This document shows positions 51,907 to 59,336 of a stretch of DNA of 64,000 nucleotides, in pieces. The DNA is from Terribacillus halophilus (lineage in GTDB: Bacteria; Bacillota; Bacilli; Bacillales; Amphibacillaceae). A model generated the notes under the pieces. The model saw only the letters and a program-made list of their open reading frames with translations, had not been told where the DNA came from and did no database searches. The translations under genes were made by a program, and so were the position numbers. Position 1 is the stretch's first letter. The number at the start of each line of letters is the position of its first letter. The stretch is from assembly GCF_900101385.1 (NCBI RefSeq), contig NZ_FMZB01000001.1:62001-126000 (forward strand), read 5' to 3'.

Positions 51907-53149
51907 GTTTTGGATTGTATTTTTGCATACGTACCTTTCCCGTGTAAAAACAAAAGGCTATATCATATCAAGCGCAATCTTTTTACTTATCATTTGTGGA
52001 ATTTTCTACGTGCCCGATATTATCGAGCGCTTTTCCGGTGACAGCGAAGATCCGGTGGTGGCGGTGATTGATGAGACTGAAAATCAGCAGCTTTACGAAG
52101 CATTGAGCACCAGTGCCGATGGATATCAACCGATGCTGTTTGACGGCAATGAAGAAGAAGCAAAGCAGGCGGTCGAAAATGAAGAATATGAGGGTTTGCT
52201 CGTCTTGAGCCAGTCGGAGCAAAACCTGCCGCAGGCCGTCTTTTACGGTATGCAGCTGATGAATAGTACCAGCGATGATATTGAAGCACAGCTGCAGCAA
52301 ATCAAAGTTGCCCAGGCTGCCACGCAGGCTGGAGTGGATGAAGCCACCATACAGGAAATTTATACGCCGGTTTCTTTCGAGCGGGAAGCGCTTGATAAGG
52401 AAGCAAAAACAGAAGAAGAACTGGCAGGATCATACGGCCTTGTCTATATTTTAGTCTTTGCGCTTTATATGAGTGTCATTGTTTACGGTATGATGATCGC
52501 AACGGATATCACCAATGAAAAATCATCTAGAGTGATGGAGATTTTAATTTCCAGTTCCTCTCCGGTCGGTCAAATGTTCGCTAAAATTCTTGCAATTGGA
52601 ATGATGGGACTTACGCAAGTTGCGTTAATTACAGTTGCAGTGTATACCATGATTCAAATCCGCGGTGAAGAACTGGGTGGAGGCTTCATCGATTTCATTG
52701 GAATAGCCAATGCTTCACCAGTCACGTTGACTTTTGCGCTGATCTTCTTTATTTTAGGCTACTTCCTATACGCAACCATATGTGCTGGGCTTGGTTCGGT
52801 GGTAAGCAGGATGGAAGATGTCCAGCAGCTTGTCAGTCCGGTTATCTTCTTGGTGATGGGGGCTTTCTTCCTTTCCATATACGGACTTAGTTCACCCGAT
52901 TCGCCTATCATTGTCGTTGCATCGTACATTCCATTCTTTACACCGATGATCATGTTCCTGCGAATCGGAATGCTGGGAGTGCCGGCTTGGGAAATAGCTC
53001 TGTCGATTGCAATCCTTGTAGCAGCAATCTTGCTCATTGCCTGGGTTGCAGCCAAGGTTTATCGCGGCGGTGTCCTGATGTATGGAAAAGGCGGTTCATT
53101 CAAACAGCTGAAGGAAGCGTTGAAATTATCGGGTAATATAAAAAAATAA
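51899..53149 (+). CDS. yhaP: ABC transporter permease (YhaP/NatB-like)
   Basis: A 416-aa ABC-2 type permease. The first membrane segment follows SRVKTKGYIISSAIFLLIICGIFY, then a large extracellular domain (about residues 45-180) and five to six further segments from about residue 180. TDITNEKSSRVMEILISSSSP is the typical coupling region of NatB-like permeases. It works with the preceding ATPase as an exporter. ATG 51899 has AGGTGA ahead; a GTG at 51890 is possible. A terminator follows. Confidence 0.87.
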   Translation: MRKFWIVFLHTYLSRVKTKGYIISSAIFLLIICGIFYVPDIIERFSGDSEDPVVAVIDETENQQLYEALSTSADGYQPMLFDGNEEEAKQAVENEEYEGLLVLSQSEQNLPQAVFYGMQLMNSTSDDIEAQLQQIKVAQAATQAGVDEATIQEIYTPVSFEREALDKEAKTEEELAGSYGLVYILVFALYMSVIVYGMMIATDITNEKSSRVMEILISSSSPVGQMFAKILAIGMMGLTQVALITVAVYTMIQIRGEELGGGFIDFIGIANASPVTLTFALIFFILGYFLYATICAGLGSVVSRMEDVQQLVSPVIFLVMGAFFLSIYGLSSPDSPIIVVASYIPFFTPMIMFLRIGMLGVPAWEIALSIAILVAAILLIAWVAAKVYRGGVLMYGKGGSFKQLKEALKLSGNIKK

Positions 53150-53166
53150 AAGGTGATCACGATATT

Positions 53167-53203
53167 AAAAAGGCTGTCGAGACTTTCTCGACAGCCTTTT
53201 TGG
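53167..53203 (+). terminator. Intrinsic terminator after yhaP
   Basis: AAAAAGGCTGTCGAGA pairs with TCTCGACAGCCTTTTT in a 15-bp stem with a 4-nt loop. Confidence 0.88.
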
Positions 53204-53362
53204 TTCATTCTCCGTGATTTTTCAACCATTGGGGAAACTTGCCATGAAACACCGAAAATATAATTTTATTTGACCATATAAGATAGGTCACACATTTCCG
53301 GTAAATCGTTGGAAACAGTGATCCCTGCTAGTTCACCTCATTCCGTGATTTTGTAATCTGCT

Positions 53363-53400
53363 GTTCATTGTCTGTTCATATAAAACTTATAGACTATAAA
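53363..53400 (+). promoter_or_regulatory. hrtBA promoter with HssR-type direct repeat
   Basis: GTTCAT at 53363-53368 and again at 53374-53379, an 11-bp period as in the staphylococcal HssR site (GTTCATATT repeats). The second copy continues as ATA. TATAAA at 53395-53400 is the -10 box, so the repeats overlap the -35 region, a typical response-regulator activation position. Confidence 0.7.
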
Positions 53401-53427
53401 GGTAATCAATGAACTGGAGGAATGATC

Positions 53428-54456
53428 ATGAATCTAGCCTGGAAGGAAATGAAAAAGAGTAAGCTGCGATTTTCTATTCTAGCATCCATTGTGTTTTTGA
53501 TCAGTTTGCTTACTTTTATCATAGCGGGACTGGCAAACGGGTTAGCTGACGATAATGCATCCCTTATTAAAAAACTGCCAGACGGTACATTCTATTTAGC
53601 GGATGATGCAGACCAAACGTATAATCTATCTGCTATAGACAAACGGAAGGAGAACGATATACTTGCGGAAACAGGCGATGCGGCCGCCTTTTCCGTCCAA
53701 ATGGGCTTTGTTTTTGACAAGGATGAGAAACAGCAAAGTGTGGCATTTGTCACGTCTACGAATTCCGATTACTTTGAACAGGTAGACCCAGGAGAAGTGG
53801 TACTTGACGTTTCTTTAAAAGAAGAGGGAGTCGAAATCGGTGATGAACTGACGAATCAATTCAATGAGAAGCTGACCGTGGCCGGATTTGCAGACCATCA
53901 AAAATTCAGTCATGCTCCAGTGGCTTTCCTGAATAAAGCGGACTACCAGGCAATCTATGGTACGGACAAACAGCAGATGATTTTGGTGCCGGATGAAGAT
54001 GCTAAAGATATTGCCGGTTTGGATGCTGTATCCAAAGATGAATTGCTTCAAAGTCTTGCCAGCTACAAGGCCGAGCAGATGACATTGGATATGATCGTAT
54101 GGTTTCTCATCATCATAAGCGGGATGCTGTTTGCCATCTTCTTTTATATGATGAATGTCCAGAAAATCGGGATGTATGGCATTTTAAAAGCAATGGGACT
54201 AAAAACAGCAGTCTTGCTGCGGATGATTTGGACCGAAATGCTGCTGCTCTCTGGATCGGCGATCATTTTGGCGGCAGCGTGCGCCATGATATTCGGAACG
54301 GCTGCACCTGATGGAATGCCATTTGCATTAGATTCTATCATGCTCATATGGCTTGCCCTCATTTTTCTAGTGGTTGGTTTTATCGGTTCAACTGTATCTG
54401 CTATACAGATTAAAAAGGTGGAGCCTCTGCAAGCCATTCAACAAGGAGACGTTTAA
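53428..54456 (+). CDS. hrtB: Haem exporter permease HrtB
   Basis: A 342-aa FtsX/MacB-type permease with four membrane helices (near residues 16-38, 222-245, about 270-295 and 310-330) and a large extracytoplasmic domain in between. It reads like staphylococcal HrtB: FIIAGLANGLADDN, ASYKAEQMTLDMIVWFLIIISGML, FFYMMNVQKIGMYGILKAMGLKT, VEPLQAIQ. HrtBA removes toxic haem from the membrane. ATG 53428 is chosen because GGAGG is 8 nt upstream. hrtA follows after one base. The HssR-type repeat lies just upstream. Confidence 0.88.
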   Translation: MNLAWKEMKKSKLRFSILASIVFLISLLTFIIAGLANGLADDNASLIKKLPDGTFYLADDADQTYNLSAIDKRKENDILAETGDAAAFSVQMGFVFDKDEKQQSVAFVTSTNSDYFEQVDPGEVVLDVSLKEEGVEIGDELTNQFNEKLTVAGFADHQKFSHAPVAFLNKADYQAIYGTDKQQMILVPDEDAKDIAGLDAVSKDELLQSLASYKAEQMTLDMIVWFLIIISGMLFAIFFYMMNVQKIGMYGILKAMGLKTAVLLRMIWTEMLLLSGSAIILAAACAMIFGTAAPDGMPFALDSIMLIWLALIFLVVGFIGSTVSAIQIKKVEPLQAIQQGDV

Positions 54457-54457
54457 T

Positions 54458-55147
54458 ATGGAACTATTGGAAACGATAAACCTACAGAAAACAGTCCAAA
54501 ATGGAGATACACAGGAAAACATCCTAAAAGGGATCCAGCTATCATTTCAGAAGGGAAAAATCACTGCTTTAATAGGAGCATCAGGTTCGGGAAAGAGTAC
54601 CTTCCTCACCATCCTTGCAGGATTGCAGTCCGTCAGCAGCGGCGAGGTGCTGTTGGAAGGGAACTCGCTGGTTGCTATGAGTGCAGAACAGCTTCGCAAG
54701 CTAAGAGCCAAGGAATTTGGGTATGTGTTTCAGTATGCGCATCTGGTGCCATTTCTGACAGTGGAAGAACAGCTGCATCTCATGCTGGATATTGCAGCAT
54801 CTCCATTATCGAAGCAGGAAAGGAAACAAGAAGTGCATGATGTCTTGGGGATGATAGATATGTTGCATCGCCAGCATGCATATCCTTCAATATTGTCGGG
54901 AGGGGAAAAACAACGTGTTGCGATTGCGAGGGCTGTCATCCATAAGCCGAAACTTTTGTTTGCCGATGAGCCTACAGCAAGCTTGGATTCCAAGCGTTCC
55001 ATGGATATAATGGAATTGATCTTGAAATTGACGAAAAAAAATGACATAACCACATTGATGGTCACGCACGATGAGGATATGCTAAGATATGCGGATCGTG
55101 TGATCAAAATGAATGATGGAAAGATCACAGAGGATCGGACGGTATAA
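54458..55147 (+). CDS. hrtA: Haem exporter ATPase HrtA
   Basis: A 229-aa MacB/LolD-type ATPase. Walker A GASGSGKSTFLTILAGL, signature LSGGEKQRVAIARAVI, Walker B LLFADEPTASLDS and H-loop VTHDEDML are intact. The KEFGYVFQYAHLVPFLTVEEQL Q-loop region is usual for this branch. Gene order HrtB-HrtA is inverted relative to the staphylococcal hrtAB. It lies one base after hrtB with AAGGAG 9 nt before the start, so it is in the same operon. Confidence 0.88.
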   Translation: MELLETINLQKTVQNGDTQENILKGIQLSFQKGKITALIGASGSGKSTFLTILAGLQSVSSGEVLLEGNSLVAMSAEQLRKLRAKEFGYVFQYAHLVPFLTVEEQLHLMLDIAASPLSKQERKQEVHDVLGMIDMLHRQHAYPSILSGGEKQRVAIARAVIHKPKLLFADEPTASLDSKRSMDIMELILKLTKKNDITTLMVTHDEDMLRYADRVIKMNDGKITEDRTV

Positions 55148-55211
55148 CTTCCCGGCGACTTAGTGCAATTGCTTTTAGCAGAAGTTTACGAAACAAACAG
55201 GAGCTTGCTAT

Positions 55212-55886
55212 ATGATAAAAATCTTAGTCGTAGATGATGACCTGTTAACCCGGCAGTTCATTCAACTGCTGCTGACAGAAGAAGGGTACGCTGTTTCTGT
55301 CGCGGAGGACGGTATGGCTGCGTGGCGGGTGCTGCAGCAGGATATTTTTAATCTGGTTGTAGTGGATGTCATGATGCCTTTTTTGGATGGATTCACATTG
55401 ACTGCAAAAATCAAACAGGAAATGGATATCCCTGTCATCGTCTTGACTGCCAAGGGGCAAATGGAAGACAAAGAGCAAGGTTTTCTAGCTGGAACGGATG
55501 ATTACCTAGTCAAGCCATTTGAGGGCAAGGAATTGATTTTCCGTATCAAAGCCCTTCTCCGTCGCTATTTCAGGTCGACAGAAGAGGAGAGTATCCAGGT
55601 CGGCAGCACTATTGTGAACAAGAAAAGCTATGAAGTACGGGTGGGAAGACGCACATTCCTATTGCCTTTGAAGGAATTCGAGCTGCTGTATTTCCTGCTC
55701 TCCCATCCAGAGCAGGCCTTTACACGTCAGCAATTGATCGATAGTGTCTGGGGGATGGAATTCCAAGGGGATGACCGGACAGTCGATGTCCATATCAAAC
55801 GTCTTCGGGACCGTTTTGCCGAACTGTCAAAAGACTTTTCGATAAAGACGATACGCGGTGTTGGCTATGCGGCGGAGATGAGGTGA
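55212..55886 (+). CDS. hssR: Haem response regulator HssR
   Basis: A 224-aa OmpR-type regulator. Receiver domain residues 1-115 with acidic pair DDD (8-10), phosphoacceptor Asp52 in VVVDVMMPFLDG, and Lys near 101 in GTDDYLVKPF; winged-helix domain about 125-224 (LPLKEFELLYFLLSHPEQAFTRQQLIDSVWG, DRTVDVHIKRLRDRF, IRGVGY). It closely follows HssR of Staphylococcus. It probably activates hrtBA through the GTTCAT repeats. It overlaps no gene; hssS starts 5 bp after the stop. Confidence 0.88.
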   Translation: MIKILVVDDDLLTRQFIQLLLTEEGYAVSVAEDGMAAWRVLQQDIFNLVVVDVMMPFLDGFTLTAKIKQEMDIPVIVLTAKGQMEDKEQGFLAGTDDYLVKPFEGKELIFRIKALLRRYFRSTEEESIQVGSTIVNKKSYEVRVGRRTFLLPLKEFELLYFLLSHPEQAFTRQQLIDSVWGMEFQGDDRTVDVHIKRLRDRFAELSKDFSIKTIRGVGYAAEMR

Positions 55887-55891
55887 TGACA

Positions 55892-57274
55892 ATGAAGTCC
55901 CTTTATGTAAAATTTGTTGTCGTTACGATAGGAATCATGCTATTCAGCAGTGTGTTAGCCTTTGCCCTTTCCAATGTTTATTACCAGCATAGTTTAAAAC
56001 CGAAAAATGATGCCAAAATTACAAGTATCGCAGAAAACATCAGCTCTTTTGCAGCGTCACACCCCGAAATTGCATTAGATGATTATTTGGAACAAACCTC
56101 TGCCACGGGGTATCAAATTTTCCTTCTGGATGAAGAAGGAAAGGAAACCTTCTTCGGGTCAGCGTATCGGGAAACTGACCTTTCCGATACGGTCAAAGAC
56201 AGTGTCATAGGAGGAAAGACGTATCATGGAATACGCCATTTCCCGAGCAAGCTATTCGTTACCGGCTTCTTTGCAAATGAACTGACCAATACCATTGGAG
56301 TGCCATTCGAGCATAATGGCGAAAGATATGCGATGTTCATCCGTCCAGATATTAAACTGCTTTTCAATGAAATGCATTTTTTGTTTGCATGGATGCTGGC
56401 TTTGACGATTATCTTTAGTATGGTACTTGTTATATTCAGTACGAAACATCTCATCGATCCAATCAGGAAACTGAAAGAGGCGACAACGGTAGTGGCGCAA
56501 GGAGATTATGAGGTAAGGCTAGATACGTCCCGAAATGACGAACTAGGTGACTTGGCAAAGAGTTTTTCGGAGATGGCGTTTCGTTTATCCCGTACAGATG
56601 AGCAGCGAAAGGAATTCATTGCTAATGTCTCACATGATATTCAATCTCCGCTTGCCAATATAAAAGGTTATAGCAACCTGCTGGCGAACCCATCCCTGTC
56701 CACGGAAGAGAGACAGCAGCATAGTGCGGTGATCAGTCAGGAGATCAGCAGGCTGTCAACTTTGACGAAACAACTATTGCTGCTGACGGCTTTGGACCAG
56801 GGTAAAAGTGTACTCAATAAAAAAACATTTGCTTTGGAAGAGCAGATTAAACAAGTGATCCGAAGCGCACAATGGGCCATTCAGGAAAAGAGAATTATGC
56901 TTAGCTACGACCTGGAGAATGTGCAGATTCACGCAGATCCATCATTCCTATATAACATCTGGGATAATTTGCTCTCCAATGCGATTAAATATAACCGTAT
57001 GGATGGAAGTATCGAATTTGAGTTGAGGCAAATAAGGGAATATGCCCAGGTACGTATAAAAGATTCTGGTATAGGAATGACAGAAGGAGAGGCGGGGCGT
57101 ATTTTCGATAGATTTTACCGGGCAGACTCTTCCAGGTCGCGGACAATTGCCGGAACAGGACTTGGAATGTCGATTGTGGCTAGTACAGCTGCCTTGCATG
57201 AAGGGAAGGTTTGGGTGGAACAAACCTCGGTGAACGGAACTTCCATCGTTGTGGAACTGCCAATATATAAATAG
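55892..57274 (+). CDS. hssS: Haem sensor histidine kinase HssS
   Basis: A 460-aa membrane kinase. TM1 about residues 6-28, extracellular sensor about 30-160, TM2 about 162-183, HAMP to about 235, phosphoacceptor His248 in EFIANVSHDIQSPL, and ATPase domain with DNLLSNAIKYN, DSGIGM, GTGLGMSI. The sensor has SNVYYxxxLKxxNDAKI, YHGIRHFP, LFVTGFFANE and MFIRPDI, segments shared with staphylococcal HssS. Note ANVSHDIQSP with Asp-Ile-Gln in place of the more usual HELRTP. ATG 55892 follows GAGGTGA. Confidence 0.87.
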   Translation: MKSLYVKFVVVTIGIMLFSSVLAFALSNVYYQHSLKPKNDAKITSIAENISSFAASHPEIALDDYLEQTSATGYQIFLLDEEGKETFFGSAYRETDLSDTVKDSVIGGKTYHGIRHFPSKLFVTGFFANELTNTIGVPFEHNGERYAMFIRPDIKLLFNEMHFLFAWMLALTIIFSMVLVIFSTKHLIDPIRKLKEATTVVAQGDYEVRLDTSRNDELGDLAKSFSEMAFRLSRTDEQRKEFIANVSHDIQSPLANIKGYSNLLANPSLSTEERQQHSAVISQEISRLSTLTKQLLLLTALDQGKSVLNKKTFALEEQIKQVIRSAQWAIQEKRIMLSYDLENVQIHADPSFLYNIWDNLLSNAIKYNRMDGSIEFELRQIREYAQVRIKDSGIGMTEGEAGRIFDRFYRADSSRSRTIAGTGLGMSIVASTAALHEGKVWVEQTSVNGTSIVVELPIYK

Positions 57275-57310
57275 AAAAGACACTGCCATGCTGCATGACA
57301 GTGTCTTTTC
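57274..57310. terminator. Bidirectional terminator
   Basis: GAAAAGACACTG with CAGTGTCTTTTC, extended inward by CATG/CATG. It ends hssS and the convergent VOC gene. Confidence 0.86.
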
Positions 57311-57321
57311 CCGTATCCTTT

Positions 57322-57750
57322 TTATTCGTCTTGAGTTAAGGTGGATACTTGCCAAGTGACGCCAAATTTGTCTTGCACTTGTCCATACAGCGGACTCCAG
57401 AAAGTCTGCTGAAGTTCCATTGTGACAAGTCCGTCGATGGATAGCTTCCCAAACACATCTTTTGTTTTTTCAGGAGTGCTGATCATGACAGCGATTCCTA
57501 CTTGGTCACCGAGTTTCAGCGAGCTGCCAGGAAAGGTGTCCGATAACATCAATTCGTTTTCTCCCACTCTCAGATGCGCATGCAAAACGCGATCTTTTGC
57601 TTCTGGCGGAGTTGGATGCTCTGGATTTTCCGGCATATCACCGAATGTTTGTAAACTTAGCACTTGTGCATCCAGTGCATCCTCATAGAACTTGACTGCA
57701 TCTTGTCCATTACCATCCGTTACAATGTACGCAATGATTCCTTTAACCAT
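57322..57750 (-). CDS. VOC family protein, PhnB/YjdN-like
   Basis: A 142-aa single-domain glyoxalase-fold protein. KGIIAYIVTDGNGQDAVKFYEDALDAQV is the standard opening and DKFGVTWQVSTL the typical end of the PhnB-like (demethylubiquinone methyltransferase-like) group, which often lacks enzymatic evidence. AHLRVGENELMLSDTFPG carries the central strand and likely metal ligand. The function is unknown. It is a single-gene unit convergent with hssS. Confidence 0.82.
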   Translation of the reverse strand: MVKGIIAYIVTDGNGQDAVKFYEDALDAQVLSLQTFGDMPENPEHPTPPEAKDRVLHAHLRVGENELMLSDTFPGSSLKLGDQVGIAVMISTPEKTKDVFGKLSIDGLVTMELQQTFWSPLYGQVQDKFGVTWQVSTLTQDE

Positions 57751-57842
57751 GCATCGTCATCCTCATCCATGTTTTTATTTTGGGACCTGTATTGTTTTCG
57801 CTGCAAACCGCAATTTTCCTTTATGAAAAGCGGGAACGCTGA

Positions 57843-58607
57843 TCATCTTCCGAAATTTGTGAACGCCCCGCCAATGTAATCTGTCACATTCTCAAGCTTC
57901 ACATTTTCAATTTCTTCTCTGTAATCCTCGGGGTTATCCTCCGGGGCATAACCGATTTTTGCAGCATCGCGGTTGTCAAAATAATCGTTATGCAAGGAAG
58001 AGACACCATAAAACACACTGGTACCAATTCGATCCGCTTCCAGACAGCGGACGATGAGCTGATTCATATCACGGATACTGATCCATGTATTCAGGTTCCG
58101 ATGCTCGGCTGGTTTTTCGAGATAGCTGCCGATACGGAGGCAGGCGGTTTCAATACCGTGTTTTTTGTGATACATGTTTGCCAGGTTTTCACCGAAAGCC
58201 TTACTGGCACCATAGAAAGTATCCGGCAAGTGAGGTGCATCCGGTCCAATCGATTGATTGATCGGATGAAAACCGACAGCATGATTGCTGCTGGCAAATA
58301 CGATGCGTTTGATGCCGTGTTTCCTCGCAGCTTCATAAATATGGAGGGTACTATCAAAGTTCGCTTTTTGAATCTTTTCATATGTACTCTCCGTGGCGAT
58401 GGCGCCAAGATGGACAATGGCATCGATGCCATCCATCAGCTGTTCGGTTTCCTGTGCATTTGCTAAATCGGCTTGGATAAAATGACCGTAGCGGTGCAAT
58501 TCCTCATCTTCCTTCACATCCGTCAAAACCAAATCATACTTACGGTATATAGCTTTTGCTAGATTTTTTCCAATATGTCCTGCTGCTCCTGTGATGAGTG
58601 GTTTCAA
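57843..58607 (-). CDS. udh: NAD-dependent uronate dehydrogenase-like SDR
   Basis: A 254-aa extended short-chain dehydrogenase. The nucleotide loop is ITGAAGHIGKNLA, and the catalytic set is Ser in FASSNHAVGFHP and Tyr/Lys in TFYGASKAFGENLA. FASSNHAVGFHP and RIGSYLEKPAEHRNLNTWIS are closely shared with bacterial uronate dehydrogenase (Udh), which oxidises galacturonate or glucuronate to the aldarate lactone. The neighbouring uxaC-uxaB-uxaA locus supports a uronate substrate, though another sugar is possible. Its start overlaps the ogt stop (ATGA), so it is translated with ogt. Confidence 0.78.
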   Translation of the reverse strand: MKPLITGAAGHIGKNLAKAIYRKYDLVLTDVKEDEELHRYGHFIQADLANAQETEQLMDGIDAIVHLGAIATESTYEKIQKANFDSTLHIYEAARKHGIKRIVFASSNHAVGFHPINQSIGPDAPHLPDTFYGASKAFGENLANMYHKKHGIETACLRIGSYLEKPAEHRNLNTWISIRDMNQLIVRCLEADRIGTSVFYGVSSLHNDYFDNRDAAKIGYAPEDNPEDYREEIENVKLENVTDYIGGAFTNFGR

Positions 58608-59065
58608 TGATGTTCGCTCCTAGCCTGTTCAAATTTAAGCAGCCACTCTTTCCGCCATGGCTCCCACGCGTAACCAGTAATTTGATTGTTCTTGCCTATC
58701 ACGCGATGGCATGGGATGGCGATCGCAAAAGCATTACGCCCGATTGCATTTGCAGCTGCCCGTACAGCCTGGCTATTTCCAGCCTGGGCTGCGATTGCGC
58801 TGTATGTAGTGGTGGTGCCTATCGGTATCGTTTTGACTTGCTGCCATATGCGCTGTTGAAAAGCTGTTCCAGTCGAAGCCAAAGGAAGCTCGAATGTATG
58901 GCGCTGTCCCAGAAAAAATGCTTCCAATTGCATCCTTGCCATTTTTGTCAATTCGTTATCAAAATGAGAAGTGTCATTTGTGAAAGTGATGGAGGTGATC
59001 AAACTATCTGTAGCAGTTATTCGTATATTGCCAATCGGAGTAAGTACATTTTCGATATAAGACAT
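58604..59065 (-). CDS. ogt: Methylated-DNA--protein-cysteine S-methyltransferase
   Basis: A 153-aa suicide DNA-repair enzyme that takes methyl groups from O6-methylguanine. The active-site Cys is in IAIPCHRVIGKNNQITGYAWEPWRKEWLL; the DNA-binding helix-turn-helix lies in TTTYSAIAAQAGNSQAVRAAANAIGRN. AAGGAGG precedes the start. Its stop overlaps the udh start, a rare partner for a repair gene. It runs opposite to uxaC. Confidence 0.93.
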   Translation of the reverse strand: MSYIENVLTPIGNIRITATDSLITSITFTNDTSHFDNELTKMARMQLEAFFLGQRHTFELPLASTGTAFQQRIWQQVKTIPIGTTTTYSAIAAQAGNSQAVRAAANAIGRNAFAIAIPCHRVIGKNNQITGYAWEPWRKEWLLKFEQARSEHH

Positions 59066-59230
59066 GGAATATACCTCCTTGTTGTAGCTGCTGGTTCATT
59101 AAAAATATCAACATGGATAAGGAGGGAACCAATATGGTAGACCTTGATATCCAGTAAAATTATAACATGAAGGCAACCAGCCCTCCAAAGATGCACAAAA
59201 TAGGTTGTTGGAAAATTCTTAAAAATAACC

Positions 59231-59259
59231 TTGCCAAATAGTCGAACTGCTACTAAAAT
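59231..59259 (+). promoter_or_regulatory. Sigma-A-type promoter of uxaC
   Basis: TTGCCA (59231-59236), 17-nt spacer, TAAAAT (59254-59259). The transcription start would fall at about 59266, right at the operator. Confidence 0.72.
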
Positions 59260-59265
59260 GTACTT

Positions 59266-59285
59266 AAATGTTAACGATAACATTT
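59266..59285. promoter_or_regulatory. LacI-family operator (or cre) at the uxaC transcription start
   Basis: AAATGTTAACGATAACATTT, a near-perfect 20-bp palindrome with central CG, of the form used by LacI-type repressors such as ExuR/KdgR. The core TGTTAACGATAACA is also one mismatch from the CcpA cre consensus (TGWAANCGNTNWCA), so CcpA binding is an alternative. Confidence 0.75.
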
Positions 59286-59336
59286 TGGCAGAGGGCAGCT
59301 TTTGTCATACAAAATACGACGGGAAGGCGGAGGTGT

